Positions 24,488 to 33,807 of a stretch of DNA of 64,000 bases are shown in pieces; positions within the stretch are counted from its first letter, which is position 1; each line of letters starts with the position of its first letter. Under the pieces are notes generated by a model. It did no database searches and had not been told where the DNA came from. It saw only the letters and a program-made list of their open reading frames with translations. Location of the stretch: positions 1-64,000 of the forward strand of contig JAAYUF010000051.1 of the NCBI GenBank assembly GCA_012517815.1, written 5' to 3'. The stretch comes from Clostridiales bacterium (lineage in GTDB: Bacteria > Bacillota > Clostridia > Christensenellales > Aristaeellaceae). The position numbers and the translations under genes are program-made.

Positions 24488-25687
24488 ATGAATCAGATTT
24501 TGACCCTGCGCGAAAAACGCGCCAAGGCATGGGACGCCGCCAAGGCGTTTCTGGACACCAAGCGTGGCACCGACGGCCTGCTCTCCGCTGAAGATGTCGC
24601 CACGTATGAAAAGATGGAAGCCGACGTGGTTAGTCTCGGCAAGGAGATCGATCGGCTGGAGCGGCAGGCTAGCCTGGATCGGGAGCTTTCCCAGCCCACG
24701 ACCAGCCCCATCACCAATCAGCCTACGGCAGGCGGAAAGGCCAAAGATGGCCGCGCCTCCGACGAGTACACTCGTTCCTTCTGGGCGCTCATGCGCAACA
24801 AGAGCGTGAGCCATGAAGTGTACAATGCCCTCAAGATCGGTCAGGACGATCACGGCGGCTTCCTGGCTCCGGATGAATTCCAGCGCACGCTGCTGGAAGC
24901 CCTGCAGGAGCAGAACATCTTCCGTCAGCTCGCGCACGTGATCACTACCAGTTCCGGCGACCGCAAGATCCCCGTCGTGGCCAGCAAGGGTACGGCGGCG
25001 TGGATTGACGAGGAGGCGGCCTACCCCGAAAGCGACGATACCTTCGGTCTGGTGTCTATCGGCGCGTATAAGCTCGCGACCATGATCAAGGTGAGCGAAG
25101 AGTTGCTCAACGACGGCGTGTTTGATATCGCAGCCTACATCGCCACAGAGTTTGCCCGTCGTATCGGCGCTGCCGAAGAGGAAGCTTTCTTTACCGGCAA
25201 CGGCACCGGCAAGCCCACGGGCATCCTGAACGCTACCGGCGGCGCAGAACTGGGCGTCACCACGGCGGGCGCGACCGCGATCACCATGGACGAGGTGATG
25301 GACTTGTTCTACGCCCTGCGCTCGCCGTATCGCCGCAATGCCAACTTCCTCATGAACGACGCCACGGTGAAGGCGCTGCGCAAGCTCAAGAACGCTAGCG
25401 GCGACTATATCTGGCAGCCCAGCGTCACGGCGGGCGCGCCTGATACCATCCTCAACCGCCCCGTGTACACCAGCGCCTTCATGCCCACGATCGCCGGTGG
25501 CGCCAAGAGTATCCTGTTTGGCGATCTGGGCTACTACTGGGTAGCTGACCGTGAAGGCCGTTCCTTCAAGCGCCTGAACGAGCTGTATGCCCCGACCGGT
25601 CAGGTAGGCTTCCTCGCTTCCGAGCGCGTGGATGGCAAGCTGATTCTGCCCGAAGCAGTCAAAGTGCTCCAGCAGAAGGCTTCGTAA
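24488..25687 (+). CDS. Major capsid protein, HK97 fold
   Basis: A 399-residue capsid protein. The first ~100 residues are a helical delta/scaffolding domain (LREKRAKAWDAAKAFLDTK, EKMEADVVSLGKEIDRLERQ), probably removed by the protease. The shell domain follows (GGFLAPDEFQRTLLEAL, then KIPVVASKGTAAWIDEEAAY and FFTGNGTGKPTGIL). The ATG at 24488 has GGAGG upstream; the frame start at 24476 overlaps that site. Confidence 0.95.
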   Translation: MNQILTLREKRAKAWDAAKAFLDTKRGTDGLLSAEDVATYEKMEADVVSLGKEIDRLERQASLDRELSQPTTSPITNQPTAGGKAKDGRASDEYTRSFWALMRNKSVSHEVYNALKIGQDDHGGFLAPDEFQRTLLEALQEQNIFRQLAHVITTSSGDRKIPVVASKGTAAWIDEEAAYPESDDTFGLVSIGAYKLATMIKVSEELLNDGVFDIAAYIATEFARRIGAAEEEAFFTGNGTGKPTGILNATGGAELGVTTAGATAITMDEVMDLFYALRSPYRRNANFLMNDATVKALRKLKNASGDYIWQPSVTAGAPDTILNRPVYTSAFMPTIAGGAKSILFGDLGYYWVADREGRSFKRLNELYAPTGQVGFLASERVDGKLILPEAVKVLQQKAS

Positions 25688-25691
25688 CGGG

Positions 25692-26021
25692 GTGGCGGTA
25701 TTGAGCATCGTGGATATGCTTTTGCCCAAGGTGAAAGCGAACCTCATTCTGGAGCATGGCGCGGATGACGACCTCCTCAAGGGTCTCATCCGCGCCGCCG
25801 TTAGCTATGCCGAAAGCTACCAGCATATTGCAGCCGGGAGCTATGAGGTAGACGCCATGTTACCTACTACCGAACAGGCCGTAATCATGCTGTCGAGCCA
25901 TTTCTACGAGAGTCGGGATGGTGCGACGGCGGGTTTCTTTGCGGACAGCGTACAGGCGGGACAGCAGGTCTGGAATACGGTAAACCTGTTGTTACGCCTC
26001 GATCGGAACTGGAAGGTGTGA
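25692..26021 (+). CDS. Head-tail connector (gp6-like adaptor)
   Basis: A 109-residue helical protein with the pattern of phage gp6/gp15 connectors (DDDLLKGLIRAAVSYAESYQ, then EQAVIMLSSHFYESRDG). It binds below the portal to close the head. It starts with GTG at 25692, just after the capsid stop, with AACGGGG nearby. It overlaps or abuts the next gene. Confidence 0.85.
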   Translation: MAVLSIVDMLLPKVKANLILEHGADDDLLKGLIRAAVSYAESYQHIAAGSYEVDAMLPTTEQAVIMLSSHFYESRDGATAGFFADSVQAGQQVWNTVNLLLRLDRNWKV

Positions 26022-26023
26022 CC

Positions 26024-26359
26024 ATGAGCTTTGGCAAGATGAATACGCTGGTGGATATCATTCAAACCGCGCCTGTGAAGGATGCGGAAGGCTTCGTTGT
26101 AAGCGGTGATACCATTCTGGCCACCGCACGCGCTTACCGGGAAGAAAAACATGGCAATGAAAGCTGGGCAAACCGTGCTGCCTTTTCTACCGCTAGCGCG
26201 CTATTCCGATTCCGTAAGCAACCGGCGCTCACCATCACCACAGATATGACGCTGGTTTGTGACACGGGGCGGTACCGAATCCTCAGCGTGGAGGACGTTC
26301 GCGGACGCGGTCTGTATATCGAGGCGCTGGCTGAAAAGCTGGAACCATCGGTGAGGTGA
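26024..26359 (+). CDS. Head closure / head-tail joining protein
   Basis: A 111-residue beta-rich protein like SPP1 gp16-type head-closure proteins (MNTLVDIIQTAPVKDAEGFV near the start and DTGRYRILSVEDVRGRGLYI). The ATG at 26024 has GGAAGGTG upstream; a GTG at 26018 is an alternative that overlaps the previous stop. It follows the connector, as in other siphoviruses. Confidence 0.8.
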   Translation: MSFGKMNTLVDIIQTAPVKDAEGFVVSGDTILATARAYREEKHGNESWANRAAFSTASALFRFRKQPALTITTDMTLVCDTGRYRILSVEDVRGRGLYIEALAEKLEPSVR

Positions 26360-26796
26360 TTGTTATCGCGAAAGCAATCGTGAAGATGCCAGAAGATTTT
26401 CTCCAAAAAATCAGCCGACTTGAAAGTAAGACCGATGAGATTGTGCCCAAAGTGCTCGAAGCCGGTGGCAATGTGATGCTTCAGAAGGTAAAAAGCAATC
26501 TGCAGGCGGTCATTGGCAAGGGCACGAAACGCCGTTCCAAGAGCACGGGTGAACTACTGCGCTCGATCGGTCTATCTCAGGCCAGGCAGGATCGTAACGG
26601 GGATCACAATGTGAAGGTGGGTTTCGCTGAACCGCGCAGCGACGGCGGCAGCAATGCCAAACTGGCTAATATCCTCGAATATGGAAAGAGTGGCCAACCT
26701 GCGCGGCCTTTCCTGAAACCAGCCAAGTCATCGTCCAAAAAAGCCTGTGAAGATGCCATGATCGCCAAGCTGGAGGAGGAATTGCGGCAGATATGA
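26356..26796 (+). CDS. HK97 gp10-like tail-completion protein
   Basis: A 146-residue protein with the gp10 pattern: a central helix EAGGNVMLQKVKSNLQAVIG, a basic segment, and NAKLANILEYGKSGQPARPF with the conserved E-x-G and ARPF. It links the head-closure ring to the tail tube. A GTG start at 26356 overlaps the previous stop. Confidence 0.85.
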   Translation: MIVIAKAIVKMPEDFLQKISRLESKTDEIVPKVLEAGGNVMLQKVKSNLQAVIGKGTKRRSKSTGELLRSIGLSQARQDRNGDHNVKVGFAEPRSDGGSNAKLANILEYGKSGQPARPFLKPAKSSSKKACEDAMIAKLEEELRQI

Positions 26797-27134
26797 GCTT
26801 GTTATCGGAACTGAATACTCTGCTGGGTGATCTCCATATTCCTGTCGAAACGGGTGTTTTCACCGGGAAAGCGCCTGAAACCTATGTGGTCATCACCCCG
26901 CTGACGGACACGTTTGCCCTGTATGCTGGGGACGATCCCCAGTACGAGGTGCAGGAAGCGCGACTGTCGCTGTTTTCCCAAGGCAACTACCGTCCGCTTA
27001 AACGGCAGATTGAAAAAGCGCTGCTGGCAGCGGGCATTACCATAACCGACAGGCGTTACATCGAGCACGAGAATGATTCGGGGTATCATCACCTCGCCAT
27101 CGATGCGGCAGCCCATTACACATTGGAGGTATGA
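26793..27134 (+). CDS. Tail terminator-like minor protein
   Basis: A 113-residue protein starting in an ATGA overlap. The pattern of an N-terminal helix, YVVITPLTDTFALYAGD, then ARLSLFSQGNYRPLKRQIEK, fits tail terminator/minor capsid proteins found between gp10-like and tube genes. It probably caps the tail tube. Confidence 0.75.
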   Translation: MSLLSELNTLLGDLHIPVETGVFTGKAPETYVVITPLTDTFALYAGDDPQYEVQEARLSLFSQGNYRPLKRQIEKALLAAGITITDRRYIEHENDSGYHHLAIDAAAHYTLEV

Positions 27135-27137
27135 AAA

Positions 27138-27734
27138 TTGGCAACGATTGGTTTGGATCGGCTGTATTACGCGAAAATCACCGAAGCCTCAGACGGAGAG
27201 GAAACCTACGGCGTGCCCGCTCCGCTGGCGAAAGCCATGAAGGCGGAACTGTCTATCGAGCTTTCGGATGCGGTGCTCTATGCGGATGATGGGGCCGCCG
27301 AGGTGATTAAGGATTTCAAATCGGGCACGCTCTCGTTGGGCGTAGACGATATCGGCGTCGCTGCGGCACGCGACCTGACCGGCGCGGTGGCGGATGACAA
27401 CGGCGTTCTCGTCTCCGCGAGCGAAAATGCGGGCGTTCCGGTGGCGATTGGCTTCCGCGCGCTCAAACCGGACGGCAGATACCGATATTTCTGGATTTAC
27501 AAGGTGAAATTCGGGATTCCTGCCACCAACCTGCAGACCAAGGGCGAATCCATCACCTTCTCCACGCCTACGATCGAGGGTACGGTGCTCCGGCGCAACA
27601 AGCTGGACGGTCTGGGTAAGCACCCCTGGAAGGCCGAAGTGACGGAAGGCGCCGCCGGGGTGTCCACCGCCACGGTTACGGGCTGGTTTGGTCAGGTCTA
27701 TGAGCCGGTGTACACGCTCTCCGGCGGTGAATAA
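27138..27734 (+). CDS. Major tail tube protein
   Basis: A 198-residue protein of the phi13-type major tail family (IGLDRLYYAKITEASDGEET, YADDGAAEVIKDFKSGTLSL, and GESITFSTPTIEGTVLRR). It polymerises into the tail tube. The TTG start at 27138 follows GGAGGTATGAAAA. Confidence 0.9.
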   Translation: MATIGLDRLYYAKITEASDGEETYGVPAPLAKAMKAELSIELSDAVLYADDGAAEVIKDFKSGTLSLGVDDIGVAAARDLTGAVADDNGVLVSASENAGVPVAIGFRALKPDGRYRYFWIYKVKFGIPATNLQTKGESITFSTPTIEGTVLRRNKLDGLGKHPWKAEVTEGAAGVSTATVTGWFGQVYEPVYTLSGGE

Positions 27735-27756
27735 GGATTTTCAGGAGGTATGAGCT

Positions 27757-28143
27757 ATGGATACGGAACGCAGCGCCACTATTGTGATTGGTGGGAAGCC
27801 CTATGAACTGATCCTCACGACCCGCGCTACTAAGGAAATCGCCCGTCGTTATGGTGGGCTGGAAAATCTCGGTGAGAAGCTCATGAAGTCGGAGAACTTC
27901 GAAATGGCGTTGGATGAGGTGGTGTGGCTGCTTACGTTGCTGGCCAACCAGTCCATTCTGGTGCGCAACCTGAAAAACAAGGAGGCGCCTGAACCGCTGC
28001 TGACCGAGGATGAGATTGAGTTGCTCACCTCCCCATTGGATCTGGCTGCGTACAAGGAAGCGATCACGGAAGCCATGTTTCGGGGCACCAAGCGCAATAT
28101 CGAAAGCGAGGAAGAAAGCTTAAAAAACGTGGCAGTCGGGTAA
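27757..28143 (+). CDS. Tail assembly chaperone, gpG-like
   Basis: A 128-residue helical protein (TTRATKEIARRYGGLENLGE, and the end SEEESLKNVAVG). Between the tube and tape-measure genes this is the usual place of the gpG chaperone. It has AGGAGG upstream. A slippery sequence A AAA AAC near its end allows a -1 frameshift to the longer gpGT product. Confidence 0.88.
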   Translation: MDTERSATIVIGGKPYELILTTRATKEIARRYGGLENLGEKLMKSENFEMALDEVVWLLTLLANQSILVRNLKNKEAPEPLLTEDEIELLTSPLDLAAYKEAITEAMFRGTKRNIESEEESLKNVAVG

Positions 28144-28331
28144 CGGACGAAGAAGTCTTTACCCGACTTTACTATTTTGCCACAGTGCCGATGGGCATGC
28201 ACGCGGATGAGTTCTGGCTCATGCCCATCGGGCTGTTCTTCGATCTTTGGTGCTGTCACAAGCAGTTCTTGGGGCTTGAAAAGCCAAAGCGGATTTTGTC
28301 GATTGACGATCTCATTCCGCCGGGGATCTAG
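27757..28331 (+). CDS. Tail assembly chaperone gpGT-like (by -1 frameshift)
   Basis: After the slippery site at 28122-28128 the -1 frame stays open for about 67 codons to a TAG at 28329-28331. That extension reads RGSRVTDEEVFTRLYYFATV followed by a tryptophan- and cysteine-rich end (FFDLWCCHKQFLGLEKPKR), the composition typical of the T domain of gpGT. The extension has no ribosome binding site of its own. The ratio of the two chaperones sets tail assembly on the tape measure. This product is not in the ORF track because it needs the frameshift. Confidence 0.75.
28122..28128 (+). promoter_or_regulatory. Programmed -1 frameshift site
   Basis: A AAA AAC in the correct phase (zero-frame codons AAA AAC), 15 bases before the gpG stop. 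Confidence 0.8.
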
Positions 28332-28349
28332 CTTTCCATGTGTAGCGAC

Positions 28350-29351
28350 TTAGTACTTCTTAGGGAACTTCTCCTTGCCATACTGCCACAAGTACTGGTC
28401 TATCTCTTTCAGAGTGAAGTTTTCAAGCGAGTAGAATGCTTGCAATTTGAGGAGCGTCTTCTTAAATACAGATATGTTCCGCAAGTCTTCCCTGTGGAAA
28501 TTTGCAAAATTGTCAACGTCCCTCAGGTAGACCAGTAACTCTTCTACAAAACTATCATATATGGGATAAACCTCTGGCTGATGGTGGCTACAGTATTTGG
28601 TAGCGAACGAGTAAAAGCGCAATTCTTTACCATTTTTTGTATTCCTCACGCCATGTCCTGAGGCAATATCCATAACCAAGGATTCATCGCCGCGCTTGAG
28701 CCGATCGTCAATATTGAGAGAGACAATATGCCGTGCAACCGCAAAAACATTATATATGTTGGTGCTGTAAAACGCGTTGAGTGCTGCTACCTTCAGCAGA
28801 ACATCGTCGAGGCTGTTATTTTCTGGGCTGAATTGCTTGAACAGTTTACTTAGGGCGCTTTCTTGCGCCTTGTAATTCTCAAGCGTGTTCCATTTCTCAA
28901 TGTAGCATTCTACAGCATCACGGCTTGGGTGTTCAAAATCAGACAGAGTGCGCGTTCTGTGAACAGTACGCAGAATTCGTGTTGTATAGGACCCAATGTT
29001 GGGATTCGTGTTGATGCTTTCATTCGTTTGCCTGACCACCAGCTTTCCCTCATGCTCAGCGATTTCCCATACGCCATGCTTCTTCGGGTCATAAAGGGTT
29101 ACAACCCCTCTGCTGACTGAATACAGGAAATCATATTTATCATTTGCGATACGCGGTCTATTGTTTTCAGGCATACTGACACGACTTTGGCGGTTTACGC
29201 AGCATGCAAGTGCCTGCGCATTGATTGTGCCTTCGTTTACAGTGCCATAATGATCAAAAATGTATTTCCTGATTTCAGCCATTGATATAGCATCGGTTCC
29301 AATGCTGGTTACTGCTTCTTGTATCATTTTCCAAACGGCTATATTAGACAT
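28350..29351 (-). CDS. Reverse-strand cargo protein with N-terminal winged helix (moron)
   Basis: A 333-residue cytoplasmic protein. Residues ~5-105 resemble the winged-helix domain (DUF7669-like) found on restriction and defence proteins (CCVNRQSRVSMPENNRPRIA, then YDFLYSVSRGVVTLYDPKKH). Residues ~160-310 are helical, with SFATKYCSHHQPEVYPIYDS, a motif I associate with uncharacterised HhH/DUF6308-like proteins. No nuclease signature is visible. It has its own promoter and AGGAGA before the ATG. It is AT-richer than its neighbours and interrupts the tail operon in the opposite direction. An anti-phage or superinfection function is an inference. Confidence 0.8.
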   Translation of the reverse strand: MSNIAVWKMIQEAVTSIGTDAISMAEIRKYIFDHYGTVNEGTINAQALACCVNRQSRVSMPENNRPRIANDKYDFLYSVSRGVVTLYDPKKHGVWEIAEHEGKLVVRQTNESINTNPNIGSYTTRILRTVHRTRTLSDFEHPSRDAVECYIEKWNTLENYKAQESALSKLFKQFSPENNSLDDVLLKVAALNAFYSTNIYNVFAVARHIVSLNIDDRLKRGDESLVMDIASGHGVRNTKNGKELRFYSFATKYCSHHQPEVYPIYDSFVEELLVYLRDVDNFANFHREDLRNISVFKKTLLKLQAFYSLENFTLKEIDQYLWQYGKEKFPKKY

Positions 29352-29384
29352 GACACTCTCCTACCGAAATAAAATCATGGCCAT

Positions 29385-29413
29385 ATTGTATACGAAATGA
29401 AGAGCTTTGTACA
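29385..29413 (-). promoter_or_regulatory. Promoter of the reverse-strand cargo gene
   Basis: On the reverse strand TGTACA and TACAAT are 17 bases apart, 33 bases upstream of the ATG at 29351. It would transcribe against the late operon. Confidence 0.55.
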
Positions 29414-29470
29414 TGCGTGAAGGCTGTCAACACTTATTTTTAACGCCCGAATGTGTAAGGAGGTGACGAC

Positions 29471-31900
29471 ATGGGACAGGACAATTTCGGCCTGAAAATT
29501 GGGGTTGAGGGAGAGCGCGAATTTCGACAGGCGCTCAGCGATATCAACCAGACATTCAAAGTGCTGGGCAGCGAAATGGCGCTGGCAACCAGCCAGTTTG
29601 AAAAAAACGACAAGTCCATCCAAGCCGTCACCTCCCGTAACGCCGTCCTCAACAAAGAGATCGATGCTCAGAAAGAAAAGATTTCCACCCTGAAAGCCGC
29701 GCTGGATAACGCGGCTTCTTCTTTTGGCGAGAATGACCGTCGTACCCAGAACTGGCAGATCCAGCTCAACAAAGCGCAGGCAGAGCTCAACGGCATGGAG
29801 CGCGAGCTGGAGGAATCCGCCGAGGACGCAGACGATCTGGGCGAGCAAATTACCGATTCGGGCGAAAACGCCGAAAAGGCGGGTGGCAAGTTCGAAAAGC
29901 TCGGCAGCATCTTAAGCGGCATCGGCAAGGCGATGGGCACAGTGGCCGCCGCTGCCGGCGCCGCTGCGATCAAGCTGGGCAAGGAAGTCGTTCAGCAGTT
30001 CGGCGAGCTGGAACAAAACCTCGGCGGTTCGGAGGCGGTGTTTGGCAAATACGCCGACTCCATCCAGCGCACAGGCGAGGAAGCCTACAAGAACCTCGGC
30101 GTTTCCCAAAGCCAGTACCTCGCCACCGCCAACAAGATGGGCGCGCTGTTTCAGGGCTCGGGCGTTGAGCAGCAGAAAAGTCTGGAACTGACCGAAAAAG
30201 CCATGCAACGCGCCGCCGACATGGCTTCTGTCATGGGCATCGACATGCAGATGGCGCTGGATTCCGTCGCGGGCGCTGCCAAAGGCAACTTCACCATGAT
30301 GGACAACCTCGGTGTGTCCATGAACGCCACAACCCTTGAAGCCTATGCGCTTGCCAAAGGTCTGGATTTCACATGGGCGTCAGCCAGCAACTCGCAAAAG
30401 GCTGAACTGGCTATGCAGATGTTCTTTGAAAACACGGAGCAGTACGCGGGCAACTTCGCGCGGGAATCCACGCAGACCATTTCCGGCTCGCTTGGGCTCA
30501 TGAAAGCCGCGCTTGGTTCCTTTACGGCAGGTCTTGGCAACGCGAACGCTGACATGACCAACCTGACCCAGAATCTGGTGGACGCGTTTCAGGCTGTGGT
30601 GCAAAACATCGTGCCGGTGCTGGAAAACGTCGTGAGCGCCCTGCCGGTTGCGACCGGTGCTATCCTTACGGCCATCAGAGATCTGCTGCCGATGCTACTT
30701 GAGACTGTCACTTCCCTGTTCACGCAGGTGCTGGGAACGCTGCTGAGCCTACTGCCGGAACTGATCCCGTCGGCAGTGAGCGCGGTCATGACGATCACAG
30801 GCGCGCTGATTGAAAACCTGCCGCTGCTGGTCGCGGCGGCGGTGCAGCTCGTAACAGCACTGGTGGGAGGCATCGGGGCAGCGCTTCCCACGCTCATCCC
30901 TGCCGCTGTGACTGCCGTTATGACCATTGTGCAGGGATTACTGGAACAGTTGCCCCTCCTGCTGGACGCGGCGCTGCAGCTGATCTTGGGGCTTGCACAG
31001 GGCTTGCTCAATGCCATACCACAACTGATCGACGCATTGCCCGCCATCATCGACGCGCTGGTAAGCTTTCTGGTCCAGTCCATCCCGCAGATCATCCAGA
31101 CGGGAATCAAGCTCCTGACCGCACTAGTGACGGCGCTGCCGACTATCATCGCGGCCATCGTGAAGGCGATCCCGCAGATAATTTCAAGCATTATCAACGC
31201 AGTCATTACCGCCATCCCGCTCATTATCGACGCGGGCGTCAAGCTGCTGGTCGCGCTGATTCAAGCGCTTCCGCAGATCATCACAACGGTAGTCACAGCG
31301 GTACCTCAGATCGTAGGAGCGTTGACCGGGGCGTTTGTGGGGAACATCGACAAGATCATCCTTGCGGGCGTGCAGCTGTTCGTTGCCCTTATCAAGAACC
31401 TTCCGACCATCATCGTCGAGATTGTGAAGGCCGTTCCCCAAATCATAACAGCATTGGTGAACGGCTTTACAAGCTCTATCAGCCAGATCGCTACCGTGGG
31501 CGGAAACCTCATCAAGGGGTTGTGGCAGGGCATCTCGGATGCAGGCGCTTGGCTTCGCGACAAGATCTCTGGCTTCTTTGGCGGCGTGGTGGACAGCATC
31601 AAGAACTTCTTCGGCATCCATTCGCCCTCGACTCTATTTGCCGGGCTTGGCCGCAATATGGGTGAAGGCATCGGGGTCGGCTTTGAAGAAGCGATGGCCG
31701 GCGTGGCCAGAGATATGCAAAATGCCATTCCTACCAGCTTTGACATGAATGCAAGGGTGAACGAGTATGGCGCTAGCGCAGGAACCAACGGCACGAGCAT
31801 CACCCAGAATATCTCGGTCGTATCGCCCAAAGCGCTCTCCGAAAAAGAGATCGCACGCGAATTCAAGAACCTCTCCCGCAAGCTGGCGCTCGAATATTAG
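29471..31900 (+). CDS. Tail tape measure protein
   Basis: An 809-residue protein that sets tail length (roughly 120 nm at about 1.5 angstrom per residue). The N-terminal ~130 residues are a coiled coil (EMALATSQFEKNDKSIQAVT). Residues ~370-660 are a long run of hydrophobic repeats of the form AIPQII..LI.AL with Leu, Ile, Val and Ala, usual in tape measures. The C-terminus has the conserved FFGIHSPSTLFAGLGRNMGE motif. GGAGGTG precedes the ATG. Confidence 0.95.
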   Translation: MGQDNFGLKIGVEGEREFRQALSDINQTFKVLGSEMALATSQFEKNDKSIQAVTSRNAVLNKEIDAQKEKISTLKAALDNAASSFGENDRRTQNWQIQLNKAQAELNGMERELEESAEDADDLGEQITDSGENAEKAGGKFEKLGSILSGIGKAMGTVAAAAGAAAIKLGKEVVQQFGELEQNLGGSEAVFGKYADSIQRTGEEAYKNLGVSQSQYLATANKMGALFQGSGVEQQKSLELTEKAMQRAADMASVMGIDMQMALDSVAGAAKGNFTMMDNLGVSMNATTLEAYALAKGLDFTWASASNSQKAELAMQMFFENTEQYAGNFARESTQTISGSLGLMKAALGSFTAGLGNANADMTNLTQNLVDAFQAVVQNIVPVLENVVSALPVATGAILTAIRDLLPMLLETVTSLFTQVLGTLLSLLPELIPSAVSAVMTITGALIENLPLLVAAAVQLVTALVGGIGAALPTLIPAAVTAVMTIVQGLLEQLPLLLDAALQLILGLAQGLLNAIPQLIDALPAIIDALVSFLVQSIPQIIQTGIKLLTALVTALPTIIAAIVKAIPQIISSIINAVITAIPLIIDAGVKLLVALIQALPQIITTVVTAVPQIVGALTGAFVGNIDKIILAGVQLFVALIKNLPTIIVEIVKAVPQIITALVNGFTSSISQIATVGGNLIKGLWQGISDAGAWLRDKISGFFGGVVDSIKNFFGIHSPSTLFAGLGRNMGEGIGVGFEEAMAGVARDMQNAIPTSFDMNARVNEYGASAGTNGTSITQNISVVSPKALSEKEIAREFKNLSRKLALEY

Positions 31901-31912
31901 GGAGGTGTGCCG

Positions 31913-32764
31913 TTGGAACTGACCTATACGAATGCAAACGGTGAAAGCGTCACCCTCCGGCAGACCCGGCCGTTCTTTCTGACGCGGGTTGACGGCGCCG
32001 GAAAAGTGCGCCAGACGGTAAATACCTTCAAAGCGCTCGATCAGGACGGCGCTTTTTTCATCTCCTCCGCCATGGACATGCGCAACATCACGCTGGAAGG
32101 GTCGGTTATCACGCCTACGATTGCGGAAACCTATGATCAGCGGCGGCGTTTCCTGCGGGTGTTCACGCCCAAGCTGCAAGGGACGCTTACTTACCGCAAT
32201 CGGCAGATCCAGTGTGTCGTGGAGGAAGCAGGATTCACAGCATCATCCCGCGAGCGCGCACCAAATTTCTTCATCAGCCTCCTCTGCCCATCGCCTTTCT
32301 TCGAAGCGCTGGAAGAGATTCGCGAAGAACTGGCTATGTGGTCGCCGCTCCTTTTCTTCCCTTTGGAAGTCCTAAACACAGGGTTGGAATTCGGTATCCG
32401 GCAGCCCAGCCAGATCATCACGGTGGACAATATCGGCGATGTTGCTTGCGGATGCCACATCATCTTTCGGGCGCTCGGCAGCGTGACCAACCCGGAACTC
32501 ATGAGCCTTGACACCGGCGATGTGCTGCGCCTGAACACGGTCATGGAATCTGGCGAGGAACTGCATGTGTACACCCATTTTGCCGGGAAACGGGTGACAC
32601 GGCTGTTCGGGCAGGTGGAAAGCAACGCTTTCTCACTGTTGGACACCAGTTCGGTGTTCCTGCAGTTGGAGCCTAGGCGCAATCTGCTTCGCTACAACGC
32701 CGCTGAAAACATGGATTTGCTGGAAGTGACCATCCTGTACCGGCCTAAGTTTCTGGGGGTGTAG
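31913..32764 (+). CDS. Distal tail protein (Dit-like)
   Basis: A 283-residue phage tail family protein with the Dit pattern: VNTFKALDQDGAFFISSAMD, the Y-D-Q-R-R-R-F-L-R-V-F segment near residue 75, then RAPNFFISLLCPSPFFEA. It forms the hub ring at the tail tip. The start is taken as TTG at 31913 with GGAGG seven bases upstream; the GTG at 31907 overlaps the ribosome binding site. Confidence 0.85.
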   Translation: MELTYTNANGESVTLRQTRPFFLTRVDGAGKVRQTVNTFKALDQDGAFFISSAMDMRNITLEGSVITPTIAETYDQRRRFLRVFTPKLQGTLTYRNRQIQCVVEEAGFTASSRERAPNFFISLLCPSPFFEALEEIREELAMWSPLLFFPLEVLNTGLEFGIRQPSQIITVDNIGDVACGCHIIFRALGSVTNPELMSLDTGDVLRLNTVMESGEELHVYTHFAGKRVTRLFGQVESNAFSLLDTSSVFLQLEPRRNLLRYNAAENMDLLEVTILYRPKFLGV

Positions 32765-32765
32765 T

Positions 32766-33803
32766 GTGGAATTGTATGTGTATGGGTACACACGTCAGCT
32801 AATCGGCGTTGTAGAATCCTTTGAATACCTGCGCTGGACACGGAGGTATTCCCAATGTGGAGCCTTTGAGTTGAAAGCCATAGCCACCCCGGACAACATT
32901 GCGCTGCTTACCCTTGGCAATCTACTCTGGAAAAGCGATGATGAGGAAATCGGGATCATTGAGCATTTGGAGATGGCGCATTCGGACAAAGAAATGATCA
33001 CGGTCAGCGGGCGGTTTGCAACCAGCTTGCTGGCTCGTCGCATCATTTGGGGTACAGAAACACTCAGCGGAGATTTGTCCGCATGTGCTTTACAGCTCAT
33101 CAACAATCACCTGATTACACCCAGCGATACCAATCGGCAGATTGCTAGGGTTGCGTTCACCTCACCCATCCTTGGCGTGACGGTCAACACGCAGGTATCC
33201 TACAAAAACCTTATGGGTACGATCACCGGACTTTGCGATGCTTCCGACAGGGGCATCAAGACGGTGTTTGACCCCTCAACTGGGAACTTGACGATCACGC
33301 TCTATACCGGCACGGTTTCGGAGGCTGTGTTCTCCCGAGAGTACGAAAACCTGACGACGCAAATCTATACGCAGAGTGCTGTGGACTATGCCAACGCTGC
33401 GCTCGTCGGCGGAGAAGGTGATGGTGCGTCGCGCGTGCTGGCTTCCATAGCGAATAGCGCTGGGGAAGCCAGGCGCGAAGTTTTTGTTGACGCTAAAGAC
33501 CTGCGGCAAGAAGATTTCGGGACTGGATATACCGATGCGCTTCTGTATCGTGGGCAGAACAGACTGTCAGAGTTATCCATGGCGCATTCCTTTGACGCGG
33601 AGGTTAATCCGCACGGGAACCTGCGCTACAAGGTTGATTTCGATCTTGGGCAAGTGGTCACCGTACTCTCGAAAAAATGGGGCGTCACATTAGCTGCGCG
33701 TATCACGGAGATCGAAGAAAGCTATGATGCGAGCGGGCTAGCACTGAATATTGTGTTTGGCAAAGGCGCGTTATCCCTTCTCCAAAAACTGAAAGGCGGT
33801 TGA
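32766..33803 (+). CDS. Gp37-like tail tip protein (ReqiPepy6-type)
   Basis: A 345-residue protein of the siphovirus Gp37-like family (YLRWTRRYSQCGAFELKA near residue 25, then RFATSLLARRIIWGTETLSG and FGTGYTDALLYRGQNRLSEL). It replaces the Tal/endopeptidase protein at the tail tip and probably helps penetration. A GTG start follows the Dit stop directly. Confidence 0.85.
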   Translation: MELYVYGYTRQLIGVVESFEYLRWTRRYSQCGAFELKAIATPDNIALLTLGNLLWKSDDEEIGIIEHLEMAHSDKEMITVSGRFATSLLARRIIWGTETLSGDLSACALQLINNHLITPSDTNRQIARVAFTSPILGVTVNTQVSYKNLMGTITGLCDASDRGIKTVFDPSTGNLTITLYTGTVSEAVFSREYENLTTQIYTQSAVDYANAALVGGEGDGASRVLASIANSAGEARREVFVDAKDLRQEDFGTGYTDALLYRGQNRLSELSMAHSFDAEVNPHGNLRYKVDFDLGQVVTVLSKKWGVTLAARITEIEESYDASGLALNIVFGKGALSLLQKLKGG

Positions 33804-33807
33804 AAGT

